From the NCBI GenBank assembly GCA_946800325.1, contig OX326956.1:74659087-74723086 (forward strand): a stretch of 64,000 bases of DNA, given 5' to 3'. The stretch comes from Luzula sylvatica (taxonomy: Eukaryota; Streptophyta; Magnoliopsida; Poales; Juncaceae). The position numbers were made by a program, and so were the translations under genes. The notes under the pieces were generated by a model. That model searched no databases. It saw only the letters and a program-made list of their open reading frames with translations, and was not told where the DNA came from. Of this stretch, positions 49,900-62,689 are shown one piece after another (within the stretch, counting starts at the first letter, position 1; each line of letters starts with the position of its first letter).

Positions 49900-51512
49900 G
49901 TCTGCGAAATTTGGTGAAAATTTATGTACTAAAAGATACGATACAAATGATCTAAAAACATGTTATTTGAACTCCTCAAAACGTTAAAATCTTGTTTTGA
50001 ATCGAAAAACAAACTTTCTTAGTCTGTGTGAAATTGGGTGAAAAGTTATGTAGTAAAAGATACGATACAAATGATCTAAAAACATGTTATTTGAACTCCT
50101 CAAAACGTTAAAATCTTCTTTTGAATCGAAAAACAAACTTTCTTAGTGTTTGTGAAATTTGGTGAAAAGTTATGTACTAAAATATACGATACAAATGATC
50201 TAAAAACATATTATTTGAACTCCTCAAAGCGTTAAAATCTGGTTTTGAATCGAAAAACAAACTTTCTTAGTGTTTGTGAACTTTGGTGAAAAGTTAAGTA
50301 GTAAAAGATACGATACAAATGATCTAAAAACATGTTATTTGAACTCCTCAAAGCGTTAAAATGTTGTTTTGAATCGAAAAACAAACTTTCTTAGAGTTTG
50401 CGAAATTTTGTGAAAATTTATGTACTAAAAGATACGATACAAATGATCTAAAAACATGTTGTTTGAACTCCTCAAAACGTTAAAATCTTGTTTTGAATCG
50501 AAAAACAAACTTTCTTAGTGTTTGTGAAATTTGGTGAAAAGTTATGTAGTAAACGATACGATACAAATGATCTAAAAACACGTTATTTGAACTCCTCAAC
50601 GCGTTAAAATCTTGTTTTGAATCGAAAAACAAAGTTTCTTAGTGTTTGCGAAATTTGGTGAAAAGTTATGTAGTAAAAGGCACGATACAAATGATCTAAA
50701 AACATGTTATTTGAACTCCTCAAAGCGTTAAAATCTTGTTTTGAATCAAAAAACATACTGTCTTAGTGTTTGTGAAATTTGGTGAAAAGTTATGTACTAA
50801 AAGATACGATACAAATGATCTAAAAACACGTTATTTGAACTCCTCAAAGCGTTAAAGTCTGGTTTTGAATCGAAAAACAAACTTTCTTAGTGTTTGTGAA
50901 ATTTGGTGAAAAGTTATGTACTAAAAGATACGATACAAATGATCAAAAAACATGTTATTTGAACTCCTCAAAGCGTTAAAATCTTGTTTTGAATCGGAAA
51001 ACAAACTTTCTTAGTGTTTGTGAAATTTGGTGAAAAGATATGTTGTAAAAGATACGATACAAATGATCTAAAAACATGTTATTTGAACTCCTCAAAGCGT
51101 TGAAATCTTGTTTTGAATCGAAAAACAAACTTTCTTAGTGTTTGTGAAATTTGGTGAAAAGTTATGTACTAAAAGATACGATACAAATGATCTAAAAACA
51201 CGTTATTTGAACTCCTCAAAGCGTTCAAATCTGGTTTTGAATCGAAAAACAAACTTTTTTAGTGTTTGTGAACTTGGGTGAAAAGTTAAGTACTAAAAGA
51301 TACGATACAAATGATCTAAAAACATGTTATTTGAACTCCTCAAAGCGTTAAAATCTTGTTTTGAATCGGAATACAAACTTTCTTAGTGTTTGTGAAATTT
51401 GGTGAAAAGTTATGTAGTAAAAGATACGATACAAATGATCTAAAAACATGTTATTTGAACTCCTCAAAGCGTTGAAATCTTGTTTTGAATCGAAAAACAA
51501 ACTTTCTTAGTG
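49900..51512 (+). repeat. 13-monomer HOR (1,612 bp), first copy
   Basis: It runs from a GTCTGCG/AAAATTTATG monomer through CAAAACG/GTCTGTGTG, CTTCTTTTGAATC, ACATATTATT/CTGG, AAAATGTTG/AGAGTTTGCG, ATGTTGTTTG, CTCAACGCG, AGGCACG/ACTGTCTTAG (50,759), AAAGTCTGG, GATCAAAAAAC/GATATGTTG, GAACTTGGG/TTAAGTACT, and GAATCGGAATAC to a GTTGAAATC monomer. AGGCACG is private to this region (AGACACG elsewhere). Confidence 0.8.
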
Positions 51513-54500
51513 TCTGCGAAATTTGGTGAAAATTTATGTACTAAAAGATACGATACAAATGATCTAAAAACATGTTATTTGAACTCCTCAAAACGTTAAA
51601 ATCTTGTTTTGAATCGAAAAACAAACTTTCTTAGTCTGTGTGAAATTGGGTGAAAAGTTATGTAGTAAAAGATACGATACAAATGATCTAAAAACATGTT
51701 ATTTGAACTCCTCAAAACGTTAAAATCTTCTTTTGAATCGAAAAACAAACTTTCTTAGTGTTTGTGAAATTTGGTGAAAAGTTATGTACTAAAATATACG
51801 ATACAAATGATCTAAAAACATATTATTTGAACTCCTCAAAGCGTTAAAATCTGGTTTTGAATCGAAAAACAAACTTTCTTAGTGTTTGTGAACTTTGGTG
51901 AAAAGTTAAGTAGTAAAAGATACGATACAAATGATCTAAAAACATGTTATTTGAACTCCTCAAAGCGTTAAAATGTTGTTTTGAATCGAAAAACAAACTT
52001 TCTTAGAGTTTGCGAAATTTTGTGAAAATTTATGTACTAAAAGATACGATACAAATGATCTAAAAACATGTTGTTTGAACTCCTCAAAACGTTAAAATCT
52101 TGTTTTGAATCGAAAAACAAACTTTCTTAGTGTTTGTGAAATTTGGTGAAAAGTTATGTAGTAAACGATACGATACAAATGATCTAAAAACACGTTATTT
52201 GAACTCCTCAACGCGTTAAAATCTTGTTTTGAATCGAAAAACAAAGTTTCTTAGTGTTTGCGAAATTTGGTGAAAAGTTATGTAGTAAAAGGCACGATAC
52301 AAATGATCTAAAAACATGTTATTTGAACTCCTCAAAGCGTTAAAATCTTGTTTTGAATCAAAAAACATACTGTCTTAGTGTTTGTGAAATTTGGTGAAAA
52401 GTTATGTACTAAAAGATACGATACAAATGATCTAAAAACACGTTATTTGAACTCCTCAAAGCGTTAAAGTCTGGTTTTGAATCGAAAAACAAACTTTCTT
52501 AGTGTTTGTGAAATTTGGTGAAAAGTTATGTACTAAAAGATACGATACAAATGATCAAAAAACATGTTATTTGAACTCCTCAAAGCGTTAAAATCTTGTT
52601 TTGAATCGGAAAACAAACTTTCTTAGTGTTTGTGAAATTTGGTGAAAAGATATGTTGTAAAAGATACGATACAAATGATCTAAAAACATGTTATTTGAAC
52701 TCCTCAAAGCGTTGAAATCTTGTTTTGAATCGAAAAACAAACTTTCTTAGTGTTTGTGAAATTTGGTGAAAAGTTATGTACTAAAAGATACGATACAAAT
52801 GATCTAAAAACACGTTATTTGAACTCCTCAAAGCGTTCAAATCTGGTTTTGAATCGAAAAACAAACTTTTTTAGTGTTTGTGAACTTGGGTGAAAAGTTA
52901 AGTACTAAAAGATACGATACAAATGATCTAAAAACATGTTATTTGAACTCCTCAAAGCGTTAAAATCTTGTTTTGAATCGGAATACAAACTTTCTTAGTG
53001 TTTGTGAAATTTGGTGAAAAGTTATGTAGTAAAAGATACGATACAAATGATCTAAAAACATGTTATTTGAACTCCTCAAAGCGTTGAAATCTTGTTTTGA
53101 ATCGAAAAACAAACTTTCTTAGTGTTTGTGAAATTTGGTGAAAAGTTATGTAGTAAAACATACGATACAAATGATCTAAAAACATGTTATTTGAACTCCT
53201 CAAAGCGTTAAAATCTTGTTTTGAATCGAAAAACAAACTTTCTTAGTGTTTGTGAAATTTGGTGAAAAGTTATGTAGTAAAAGATACGATACAAATGATC
53301 TAAAAACACGTTATTTGAAATCCTCAAAGCGTTAAAATCTGGTTTTGAATCGAAAAACAAACTTTTTTAGTGTTTGTGAACTTTGGTGAAAAGTTATGTA
53401 CTAAAAGATACGATACAAATGATCTCAAAACATGTTATTTGAACTCCTCAAAGCGTTAAAATCTTGTTTTGAATCGAAAAACAAACTTTCTTAGTGTTTG
53501 TGAAATTTGGTGAAAAGTTATGTAGTAAAAGATACGATACAAATGATCTAAAAACATGTTATTTGAACTCCTCAAAGCGTTAAAATCTTGTTTTGAATCG
53601 AAAAACAAACTTTCTTAGTGTTTGTGAAATTTGGTGAAAAGTTATGTAGTAAAAGATACGATACAAATGATCTAAAAACATGTTATTTGAACTCCTCAAA
53701 GCGTTAAAATCTTGTTTTGAATCGAAAAACAAACTTTCTTAGTGTGTGTGACATTTGGTGAAAAGTTATGTACTAAAAGATACGATACAAATGATCTAAA
53801 AACATGTTATTTCAACTCCACAAAGCGTTAAAATCTTGTTTTGAATCGAAAAACAAACTTTCTTAGTGTTTGTGAACTTTGGTGAAAAGTTATGTACTAA
53901 AAGATACGATACAAATGATCTCAAAACATGTTATTTGAACTCCTCAAAGCGTTAAAATCTTGTTTTGAATCGAAAAACAAACTTTCTTAGTGTTTGTGAA
54001 ATTTGGTGAAAAGTTATGTAGTAAAAGATACGATACAAATGATCTAAAAACATGTTATTTGAACTCCTCAAAGCGTTAAAATCTTGTTTTGAATCGAAAA
54101 ACAAACTTTCTTAGTGTTTGTGAAATTTGGTGAAAAGTTAATAGATACAATACAAATAATCTAAAAACATGTTATTTGAACTCCTCAAAGCGTTCAAATC
54201 TTGTTTTGAATCGAAAAACAAACTTTCTTAGTGTTTGTGAACTTTGGTGAAAAGTTAAGTAGTAAAAGATACGATACAAATGATCTAAAAGCATGTTATT
54301 TGAACTCCTCAAAGCGTTAAAATCTTGTTTTGAATCGAAAAACAAACTTTCTTAGTGTCTGCGAAATTTGGTGAAAATTTATGTACTAAAAGATACGATA
54401 CAAATGATCTAAAAACATGTTATTTGAACTCCTCAAAACGTTAAAATCTTGTTTTGAATCGAAAAACAATCTTTCTTAGTGTGTGTGAAATTGGGTGAAA

Positions 54501-55349
54501 AGTTATGTAGTAAAAGATACGATACAAATGATCTAAAAACATGTTATTTGAACTCCTCAAAGCGTTAAAATCTTGTTTTGAATCAAAAAACAAACTTTCT
54601 TAGTGTTTGTGAAATTTGGTGAAAAGTTATGTACTAAAAGATACGATACAAATGATCTAAAAACACGTTATTTGAACTCCTCAAAGCGTTAAAGTCTGGT
54701 TTTGAATCGAAAAACAAACTTTCTTAGTGTTTGTGAAATTTGGTGAAAAGTTATGTACTAAAAGATACGATACAAATGATCAAAAAACATGTTATTTGAA
54801 CTCCTCAAAGCGTTAAAATCTTGTTTTGAATCGGAAAACAAACTTTCTTAGTGTTTGTGAAATTTGGTGAAAAGATATGTTGTAAAAGATACGATACAAA
54901 TGATCTAAAAACATGTTATTTGAACTCCTCAAAGCGTTGAAATCTTGTTTTGAATCGAAAAACAAACTTTCTTAGTGTTTGTGAAATTTGGTGAAAAGTT
55001 ATGTACTAAAAGATACGATACAAATGATCTAAAAACACGTTATTTGAACTCCTCAAAGCGTTCAAATCTGGTTTTGAATCGAAAAACAAACTTTTTTAGT
55101 GTTTGTGAACTTGGGTGAAAAGTTAAGTACTAAAAGATACGATACAAATGATCTAAAAACATGTTATTTGAACTCCTCAAAGCGTTAAAATCTTGTTTTG
55201 AATCGGAATACAAACTTTCTTAGTGTTTGTGAAATTTGGTGAAAAGTTATGTAGTAAAAGATACGATACAAATGATCTAAAAACATGTTATTTGAACTCC
55301 TCAAAGCGTTGAAATCTTGTTTTGAATCGAAAAACAAACTTTCTTAGTG
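51513..55349 (+). repeat. 31-monomer HOR (3,837 bp), first copy
   Basis: Its first 13 monomers repeat 49,900-51,512 with no length change (ACTGTCTTAG at 50,759 and 52,371). It then extends through AAACATACG, GAAATCCTC/CTGG, ATCTCAAAAC, GTGTGTGACATT, TTTCAACTCCAC, the 117-bp monomer (54,026), AAAGCATG and GTGTGTGAAATTGGG types. At about 54,640 it returns to the AAAGTCTGG-to-GTTGAAATC succession (2,225 bp after its first appearance). Confidence 0.8.
54026..54142 (+). repeat. Short 117-bp monomer, fifth
   Basis: Same deletion junction, embedded in the 31-monomer unit. The preceding monomers carry ATCTCAAAACATG and consensus types. Confidence 0.9.
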
Positions 55350-58300
55350 TCTGCGAAATTTGGTGAAAATTTATGTACTAAAAGATACGATACAAATGAT
55401 CTAAAAACATGTTATTTGAACTCCTCAAAACGTTAAAATCTTGTTTTGAATCGAAAAACAAACTTTCTTAGTCTGTGTGAAATTGGGTGAAAAGTTATGT
55501 AGTAAAAGATACGATACAAATGATCTAAAAACATGTTATTTGAACTCCTCAAAACGTTAAAATCTTCTTTTGAATCGAAAAACAAACTTTCTTAGTGTTT
55601 GTGAAATTTGGTGAAAAGTTATGTACTAAAATATACGATACAAATGATCTAAAAACATATTATTTGAACTCCTCAAAGCGTTAAAATCTGGTTTTGAATC
55701 GAAAAACAAACTTTCTTAGTGTTTGTGAACTTTGGTGAAAAGTTAAGTAGTAAAAGATACGATACAAATGATCTAAAAACATGTTATTTGAACTCCTCAA
55801 AGCGTTAAAATGTTGTTTTGAATCGAAAAACAAACTTTCTTAGAGTTTGCGAAATTTTGTGAAAATTTATGTACTAAAAGATACGATACAAATGATCTAA
55901 AAACATGTTGTTTGAACTCCTCAAAACGTTAAAATCTTGTTTTGAATCGAAAAACAAACTTTCTTAGTGTTTGTGAAATTTGGTGAAAAGTTATGTAGTA
56001 AACGATACGATACAAATGATCTAAAAACACGTTATTTGAACTCCTCAACGCGTTAAAATCTTGTTTTGAATCGAAAAACAAAGTTTCTTAGTGTTTGCGA
56101 AATTTGGTGAAAAGTTATGTAGTAAAAGGCACGATACAAATGATCTAAAAACATGTTATTTGAACTCCTCAAAGCGTTAAAATCTTGTTTTGAATCAAAA
56201 AACATACTGTCTTAGTGTTTGTGAAATTTGGTGAAAAGTTATGTACTAAAAGATACGATACAAATGATCTAAAAACACGTTATTTGAACTCCTCAAAGCG
56301 TTAAAGTCTGGTTTTGAATCGAAAAACAAACTTTCTTAGTGTTTGTGAAATTTGGTGAAAAGTTATGTACTAAAAGATACGATACAAATGATCAAAAAAC
56401 ATGTTATTTGAACTCCTCAAAGCGTTAAAATCTTGTTTTGAATCGGAAAACAAACTTTCTTAGTGTTTCTGAAATTTGGTGAAAAGATATGTTGTAAAAG
56501 ATACGATACAAATGATCTAAAAACATGTTATTTGAACTCCTCAAAGCGTTGAAATCTTGTTTTGAATCGAAAAACAAACTTTCTTAGTGTTTGTGAAATT
56601 TGGTGAAAAGTTATGTACTAAAAGATACGATACAAATGATCTAAAAACACGTTATTTGAACTCCTCAAAGCGTTCAAATCTGGTTTTGAATCGAAAAACA
56701 AACTTTTTTAGTGTTTGTGAACTTGGGTGAAAAGTTAAGTACTAAAAGATACGATACAAATGATCTAAAAACATGTTATTTGAACTCCTCAAAGCGTTAA
56801 AATCTTGTTTTGAATCGGAATACAAACTTTCTTAGTGTTTGTGAAATTTGGTGAAAAGTTATGTAGTAAAAGATACGATACAAATGATCTAAAAACATGT
56901 TATTTGAACTCCTCAAAGCGTTGAAATCTTGTTTTGAATCGAAAAACAAACTTTCTTAGTGTTTGTGAAATTTGGTGAAAAGTTATGTAGTAAAACATAC
57001 GATACAAATGATCTAAAAACATGTTATTTGAACTCCTCAAAGCGTTAAAATCTTGTTTTGAATCGAAAAACAAACTTTCTTAGTGTTTGTGAAATTTGGT
57101 GAAAAGTTATGTAGTAAAAGATACGATACAAATGATCTAAAAACACGTTATTTGAAATCCTCAAAGCGTTAAAATCTGGTTTTGAATCGAAAAACAAACT
57201 TTTTTAGTGTTTGTGAACTTTGGTGAAAAGTTATGTACTAAAAGATACGATACAAATGATCTCAAAACATGTTATTTGAACTCCTCAAAGCGTTAAAATC
57301 TTGTTTTGAATCGAAAAACAAACTTTCTTAGTGTTTGTGAAATTTGGTGAAAAGTTATGTAGTAAAAGATACGATACAAATGATCTAAAAACATGTTATT
57401 TGAACTCCTCAAAGCGTTAAAATCTTGTTTTGAATCGAAAAACAAACTTTCTTAGTGTTTGTGAAATTTGGTGAAAAGTTATGTAGTAAAAGATACGATA
57501 CAAATGATCTAAAAACATGTTATTTGAACTCCTCAAAGCGTTAAAATCTTGTTTTGAATCGAAAAACAAACTTTCTTAGTGTGTGTGACATTTGGTGAAA
57601 AGTTATGTACTAAAAGATACGATACAAATGATCTAAAAACATGTTATTTCAACTCCACAAAGCGTTAAAATCTTGTTTTGAATCGAAAAACAAACTTTCT
57701 TAGTGTTTGTGAACTTTGGTGAAAAGTTATGTACTAAAAGATACGATACAAATGATCTCAAAACATGTTATTTGAACTCCTCAAAGCGTTAAAATCTTGT
57801 TTTGAATCGAAAAACAAACTTTCTTAGTGTTTGTGAAATTTGGTGAAAAGTTATGTAGTAAAAGATACGATACAAATGATCTAAAAACATGTTATTTGAA
57901 CTCCTCAAAGCGTTAAAATCTTGTTTTGAATCGAAAAACAAACTTTCTTAGTGTTTGTGAAATTTGGTGAAAAGTTAATAGATACAATACAAATAATCTA
58001 AAAACATGTTATTTGAACTCCTCAAAGCGTTCAAATCTTGTTTTGAATCGAAAAACAAACTTTCTTAGTGTTTGTGAACTTTGGTGAAAAGTTAAGTAGT
58101 AAAAGATACGATACAAATGATCTAAAAGCATGTTATTTGAACTCCTCAAAGCGTTAAAATCTTGTTTTGAATCGAAAAACAAACTTTCTTAGTGTCTGCG
58201 AAATTTGGTGAAAATTTATGTACTAAAAGATACGATACAAATGATCTAAAAACATGTTATTTGAACTCCTCAAAACGTTAAAATCTTGTTTTGAATCGAA

Positions 58301-58475
58301 AAACAATCTTTCTTAGTGTGTTTGAAATTGGGTGAAAAGTTATGTAGTAAAAGATACGATACAAATGATCTAAAAACATGTTATTTGAACTCCTCAAAGC
58401 GTTAAAATCTTGTTTTGAATCAAAAAACAAACTTTCTTAGTGTTTGTGAAATTTGGTGAAAAGTTATGTACTAAA
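55350..58475 (+). repeat. 31-monomer HOR, second copy (partial, about 3.1 kb)
   Basis: It matches 51,513-54,638 at offset 3,837 (ACTGTCTTAG at 56,208; 117-bp monomer at 57,863). Private changes include GTTTCTGAAATTTGG near 56,467 and GTGTGTTTGAAATTGGG near 58,317. It leaves the match at an ATATACG monomer, where the first copy has AGATACG/ACACG. Confidence 0.8.
57863..57979 (+). repeat. Short 117-bp monomer, sixth
   Basis: 3,837 bp after the fifth, which sets the 31-monomer period (30 x 124 + 117). It is the last short monomer in the window. Confidence 0.9.
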
Positions 58476-58604
58476 ATATACGATACAAATGATCTAAAAA
58501 CATGTTATTTGAACTCCTCAAAACGTTAAAATCTTGTTTTGAATCGAAAAACAAACTTTCTTAGTGTGTGTGAAATTGGGTGAAAAGTTATGTAGTAAAA
58601 GATA

Positions 58605-59461
58605 CGATACAAATGATCTAAAAACATGTTATTTGAACTCCTCAAAACGTTAAAATCTTGTATTGAATCGAAAAACAAAATTTCATAGTGTGTGTGAAAT
58701 TTGGTGAAAAGTTATGTACTAAAAGATACGATACAAATGACATAAAAACACGTTATTTGAACTCCACAAAGCGATAAAATCTTGTTTTGAATCGAAAAAC
58801 AAACTTTCTTAGTGTTTGTGAAATTTGGTGGAAAATTATGTAGAAAAAGATACGATACAAATGATCTAAAAACATGTTATTTGAACTCCTCAAAGCGTTA
58901 AAATCTTGTTTTGAATCGACAAACAAACTTTCTTAGTGTTTGTGAAATTTGGTGAAAAGTTATGTAGTAAAAGATACGATACAAATGATCTAAAAATACG
59001 TTATTTGAACTCCTCAAAGCGTTAAAATCTGGTTTTGAATCGAAAAACAAACTTTTTTAGTGTTTGTGAACTTTGGTGAAAAGTTATGTACTAAAAGATA
59101 TGATACAAATGATCTCAAAACATGTTATTTGAACTCCTCAAAGCGTTAAAATCTTGTTTTGAATCGAAAAACAAACTTTCTTATTGTTTGTGAAATTTGG
59201 TGAAAAGTTATGTAGTAAAAGATACGATACAAATGATCTAAAAACATGTTATTGGAACTCCACAAAGCGTTAAAATCTTGTTTTGAATCGAAAAACAAAC
59301 TTTCTTAGTGTTTGTGAAATTTGGTGAAAAGTTATGTACTAAAAGATACGATACAAATGATCTAAAAACATGTTATTCGAACTCCTCAAAGCGTTCAAAT
59401 CTTGTTTTGAATCGAAAAACAAACTTTCTTAGTGTTTGTGAAATTTGGTGAAAAGTTATGT
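58605..59461 (+). repeat. Part of a 15-monomer repeat, first copy (857 bp)
   Basis: It carries a rare cluster: TATTGAATCG with AAAATTTCATAGTG (58,681), GACATAAAAACACG with AAGCGATAAAATC, TTTGGTGGAAAATTATG, GAATCGACAAAC, AAAATACG, TTATTGTTTG and TTATTGGAACTCCAC. The whole cluster recurs 1,860 bp later. Confidence 0.85.
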
Positions 59462-60464
59462 ACTAAAAGATACGATACAAATGATCTAAAAACATGTTAT
59501 TTGAACTCCTCAAAGCGTTAAAATCTGGTTTTGAATCGAAAAACAAACTTTCTTAGTGTTTGTGAACTTTGGTGAAAAGTTAAGTAGTAAAAGATACGAT
59601 ACAAATGATCTAAAAGCATGTTATTTGAACTCCTCAAAGCGTTAAAATCTTGTTTTGAATCGAAAAACAAACTTTCTTAGTGTCTGCGAAATTTGGTGAA
59701 AATTTATGTACTAAAAGATACGATACAAATGATCTAAAAACATGTTATTTGAACTCCTCAAAACGTTAAAATCTTGTTTTGAATCGAAAAACAAACTTTC
59801 TTAGTCTGTGTGAAATTGGGTGAAAAGTTATGTAGTAAAAGATACGATACAAATGATCTAAAAACATGTTATTTGAACACCTCAAAGCGTTGAAATCTTG
59901 TTTTGAATCGAAAAACAAACTTTCTTAGTGTTTGTGAAATTTGGTGAAAAGTTATGTACTAAAATATACGATACAAATGATCTAAAAACATGTTATTTGA
60001 ACTCCTCAAAACGTTAAAATCTTGTTTTGAATCGAAAAACAAACTTTCTTAGTGTGTGTGAAATTGGGTGAAAAGTTATGTAGTAAAAGATACGATACAA
60101 ATGATCTAAAAACATGTTATTGGAACTCCACAAAGCGTTAAAATCTTGTTTTGAATCGAAAAACAAACTTTCTTAGTGTGTGTGAAATTGGGTGAAAAGT
60201 TATGTAGTAAAAGATACGATACAAATGATCTAAAAACATGTTATTTGAACTCCTCAAAACGTTAAAATCTTGTTTTGAATCGAAAAACAAACTTTCTTAG
60301 TGTGTGTGAAATTTGGTGAAAAGTTATGTACTAAAAGATACCATACAAATGATATAAAAACACGTTATTTGAACTCCACAAAGCGTTAAAATCTTGTTTT
60401 GAATCGAAAAACAAACTTTCTTAGTGTTTGTGAAATTTGGTGAAAAGTTTTGTAGAAAAAGATA

Positions 60465-61321
60465 CGATACAAATGATCTAAAAACATGTTATTTGAACTC
60501 CTCAAAACGTTAAAATCTTGTATTGAATCGAAAAACAAAATTTCATAGTGTGTGTGAAATTTGGTGAAAAGTTATGTACTAAAAGATACGATACAAATGA
60601 CATAAAAACACGTTATTTGAACTCCACAAAGCGATAAAATCTTGTTTTGAATCGAAAAACAAACTTTCTTAGTGTTTGTGAAATTTGGTGGAAAATTATG
60701 TAGAAAAAGATACGATACAAATGATCTAAAAACATGTTATTTGAACTCCTCAAAGCGTTAAAATCTTGTTTTGAATCGACAAACAAACTTTCTTAGTGTT
60801 TGTGAAATTTGGTGAAAAGTTATGTAGTAAAAGATACGATACAAATGATCTAAAAATACGTTATTTGAACTCCTCAAAGCGTTAAAATCTGGTTTTGAAT
60901 CGAAAAACAAACTTTTTTAGTGTTTGTGAACTTTGGTGAAAAGTTATGTACTAAAAGATATGATACAAATGATCTCAAAACATGTTATTTGAACTCCTCA
61001 AAGCGTTAAAATCTTGTTTTGAATCGAAAAACAAACTTTCTTATTGTTTGTGAAATTTGGTGAAAAGTTATGTAGTAAAAGATACGATACAAATGATCTA
61101 AAAACATGTTATTGGAACTCCACAAAGCGTTAAAATCTTGTTTTGAATCGAAAAACAAACTTTCTTAGTGTTTGTGAAATTTGGTGAAAAGTTATGTACT
61201 AAAAGATACGATACAAATGATCTAAAAACATGTTATTCGAACTCCTCAAAGCGTTCAAATCTTGTTTTGAATCGAAAAACAAACTTTCTTAGTGTTTGTG
61301 AAATTTGGTGAAAAGTTATGT
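60465..61321 (+). repeat. Part of a 15-monomer repeat, second copy (857 bp)
   Basis: Every rare mark of 58,605-59,461 is present at offset 1,860 (15 x 124). The intervening 59,462-60,464 holds U-type monomers (AAAGCATG, GTCTGTGTG, CAAAACG) and a private ATACCATAC at 60,34x. Confidence 0.85.
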
Positions 61322-61327
61322 AGTAAA

Positions 61328-61823
61328 AGATACGATACAAATGATCTAAAAACATGTTATTTGAACTCCTCAAAGCGTTAAAATCTTGTTTTGAATCGAA
61401 AAACAAACTTTCTTAGTGTTTGTGAAATTTGGTGAAAAGTTATGCAGTAAAAGATACGATACAAATGATCTAAAAACATGTTATTTGAACTCCTCAAAGC
61501 GTTAAAATCTTGTTTTGAATCGAAAAACAAACTTTCTTAGTGTGTGTGACATTTGGTGAAAAGTTATGTACTAAAAGATAGGATACAAATGATCTAAAAA
61601 CATGTTATTTCAACTCCACAAAGCGTTAAAATCTTGTTTTGAATCGAAAAACAAACTTTCTTAGTGTTTGTGAACTTTGGTGAAAAGTTATGTACTAAAA
61701 GATACGATACAAATGATCTCAAAACATGTTATTTGAACTCCTCAAAGCGTTAAAATCTTGTTTTGAATCGAAAAACAAACTTTCTTAGTGTTTGTGAAAT
61801 TTGGTGAAAAGTTATGTAGTAAA
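61328..61823 (+). repeat. 4-monomer (496-bp) repeat, first copy
   Basis: The order is a TTATGCAGT monomer, GTGTGTGACATT, AGATAGG/TTTCAACTCCAC/GAACTTTGG, and ATCTCAAAAC. The TTATGCAGT change at 61,445 reappears at 61,941, and the GTGTGTGACATT and TTTCAACTCCAC monomers follow again. Confidence 0.8.
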
Positions 61824-62195
61824 AGATACGATACAAATGATCTAAAAACATGTTATTTGAACTCCTCAAAGCGTTAAAATCTTGTTTTGAATCGAAAAAC
61901 AAACTTTCTTAGTGTTTGTGAAATTTGGTGAAAAGTTATGCAGTAAAAGATACGATACAAATGATCTAAAAACATGTTATTTGAACTCCTCAAAGCGTTA
62001 AAATCTTGTTTTGAATCGAAAAACAAATTTTCTTAGTGTGTGTGACATTTGGTGAAAAGTTATGTACTAAAAGATACGATACAAATGATCTAAAAACATG
62101 TTATTTCAACTCCACAAAGCGTTAAAATCTTGTTTTGAATCGAAAAACAAACTTTCTTAGTGTTTGTGAAATTTGGTGAAAAGTTAAGTAGTAAA
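61824..62195 (+). repeat. 4-monomer repeat, second copy (three monomers)
   Basis: It follows the first copy for TTATGCAGT, GTGTGTGACATT and TTTCAACTCCAC, then changes to TTAAGTAG and continues like 34,2xx-34,6xx. The second monomer has the private AAATTTTC change. Confidence 0.75.
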
Positions 62196-62689
62196 AGATA
62201 CGATACAAATGATCTAAAAACATGTTATTTGAACTCCTCAAAGCGTTAAAATCTTGTTTTGAATCGAAAAACAAACTTTCTTAGTGTTTGTCAAATTTGG
62301 TGAAAAGTTATGTAGTAAAAGATACGATACAAATGATCTAAAAACATGTTATTTGAACTCCTCAAAGCGTTAAAATCTTATTTTGAATCGAAAAACAAAC
62401 TATCTTAGTGTGTGGGACATTTGGTGAAAAGTTATGTACTAAAAGATACGATACAAATGATCTAAAAACATGTTATTTGAACTCCACAAAGCGTTAAAAT
62501 CTTGTTTTGAATCGAAAAACAAATTTTCTTAGTGTTTGTGAAATTTGGTGAAAAGTTATATTGTAATAGATACAATACAAATAATCTAAAAACATGTTAT
62601 TTGAACTCCTCAAAGCGTTCAAATCTTGTTTTGAATCGAAAAACAAACTTTCTTAGTGTTTGCGAAATTTGGTGAAAAGTTATGTACTA

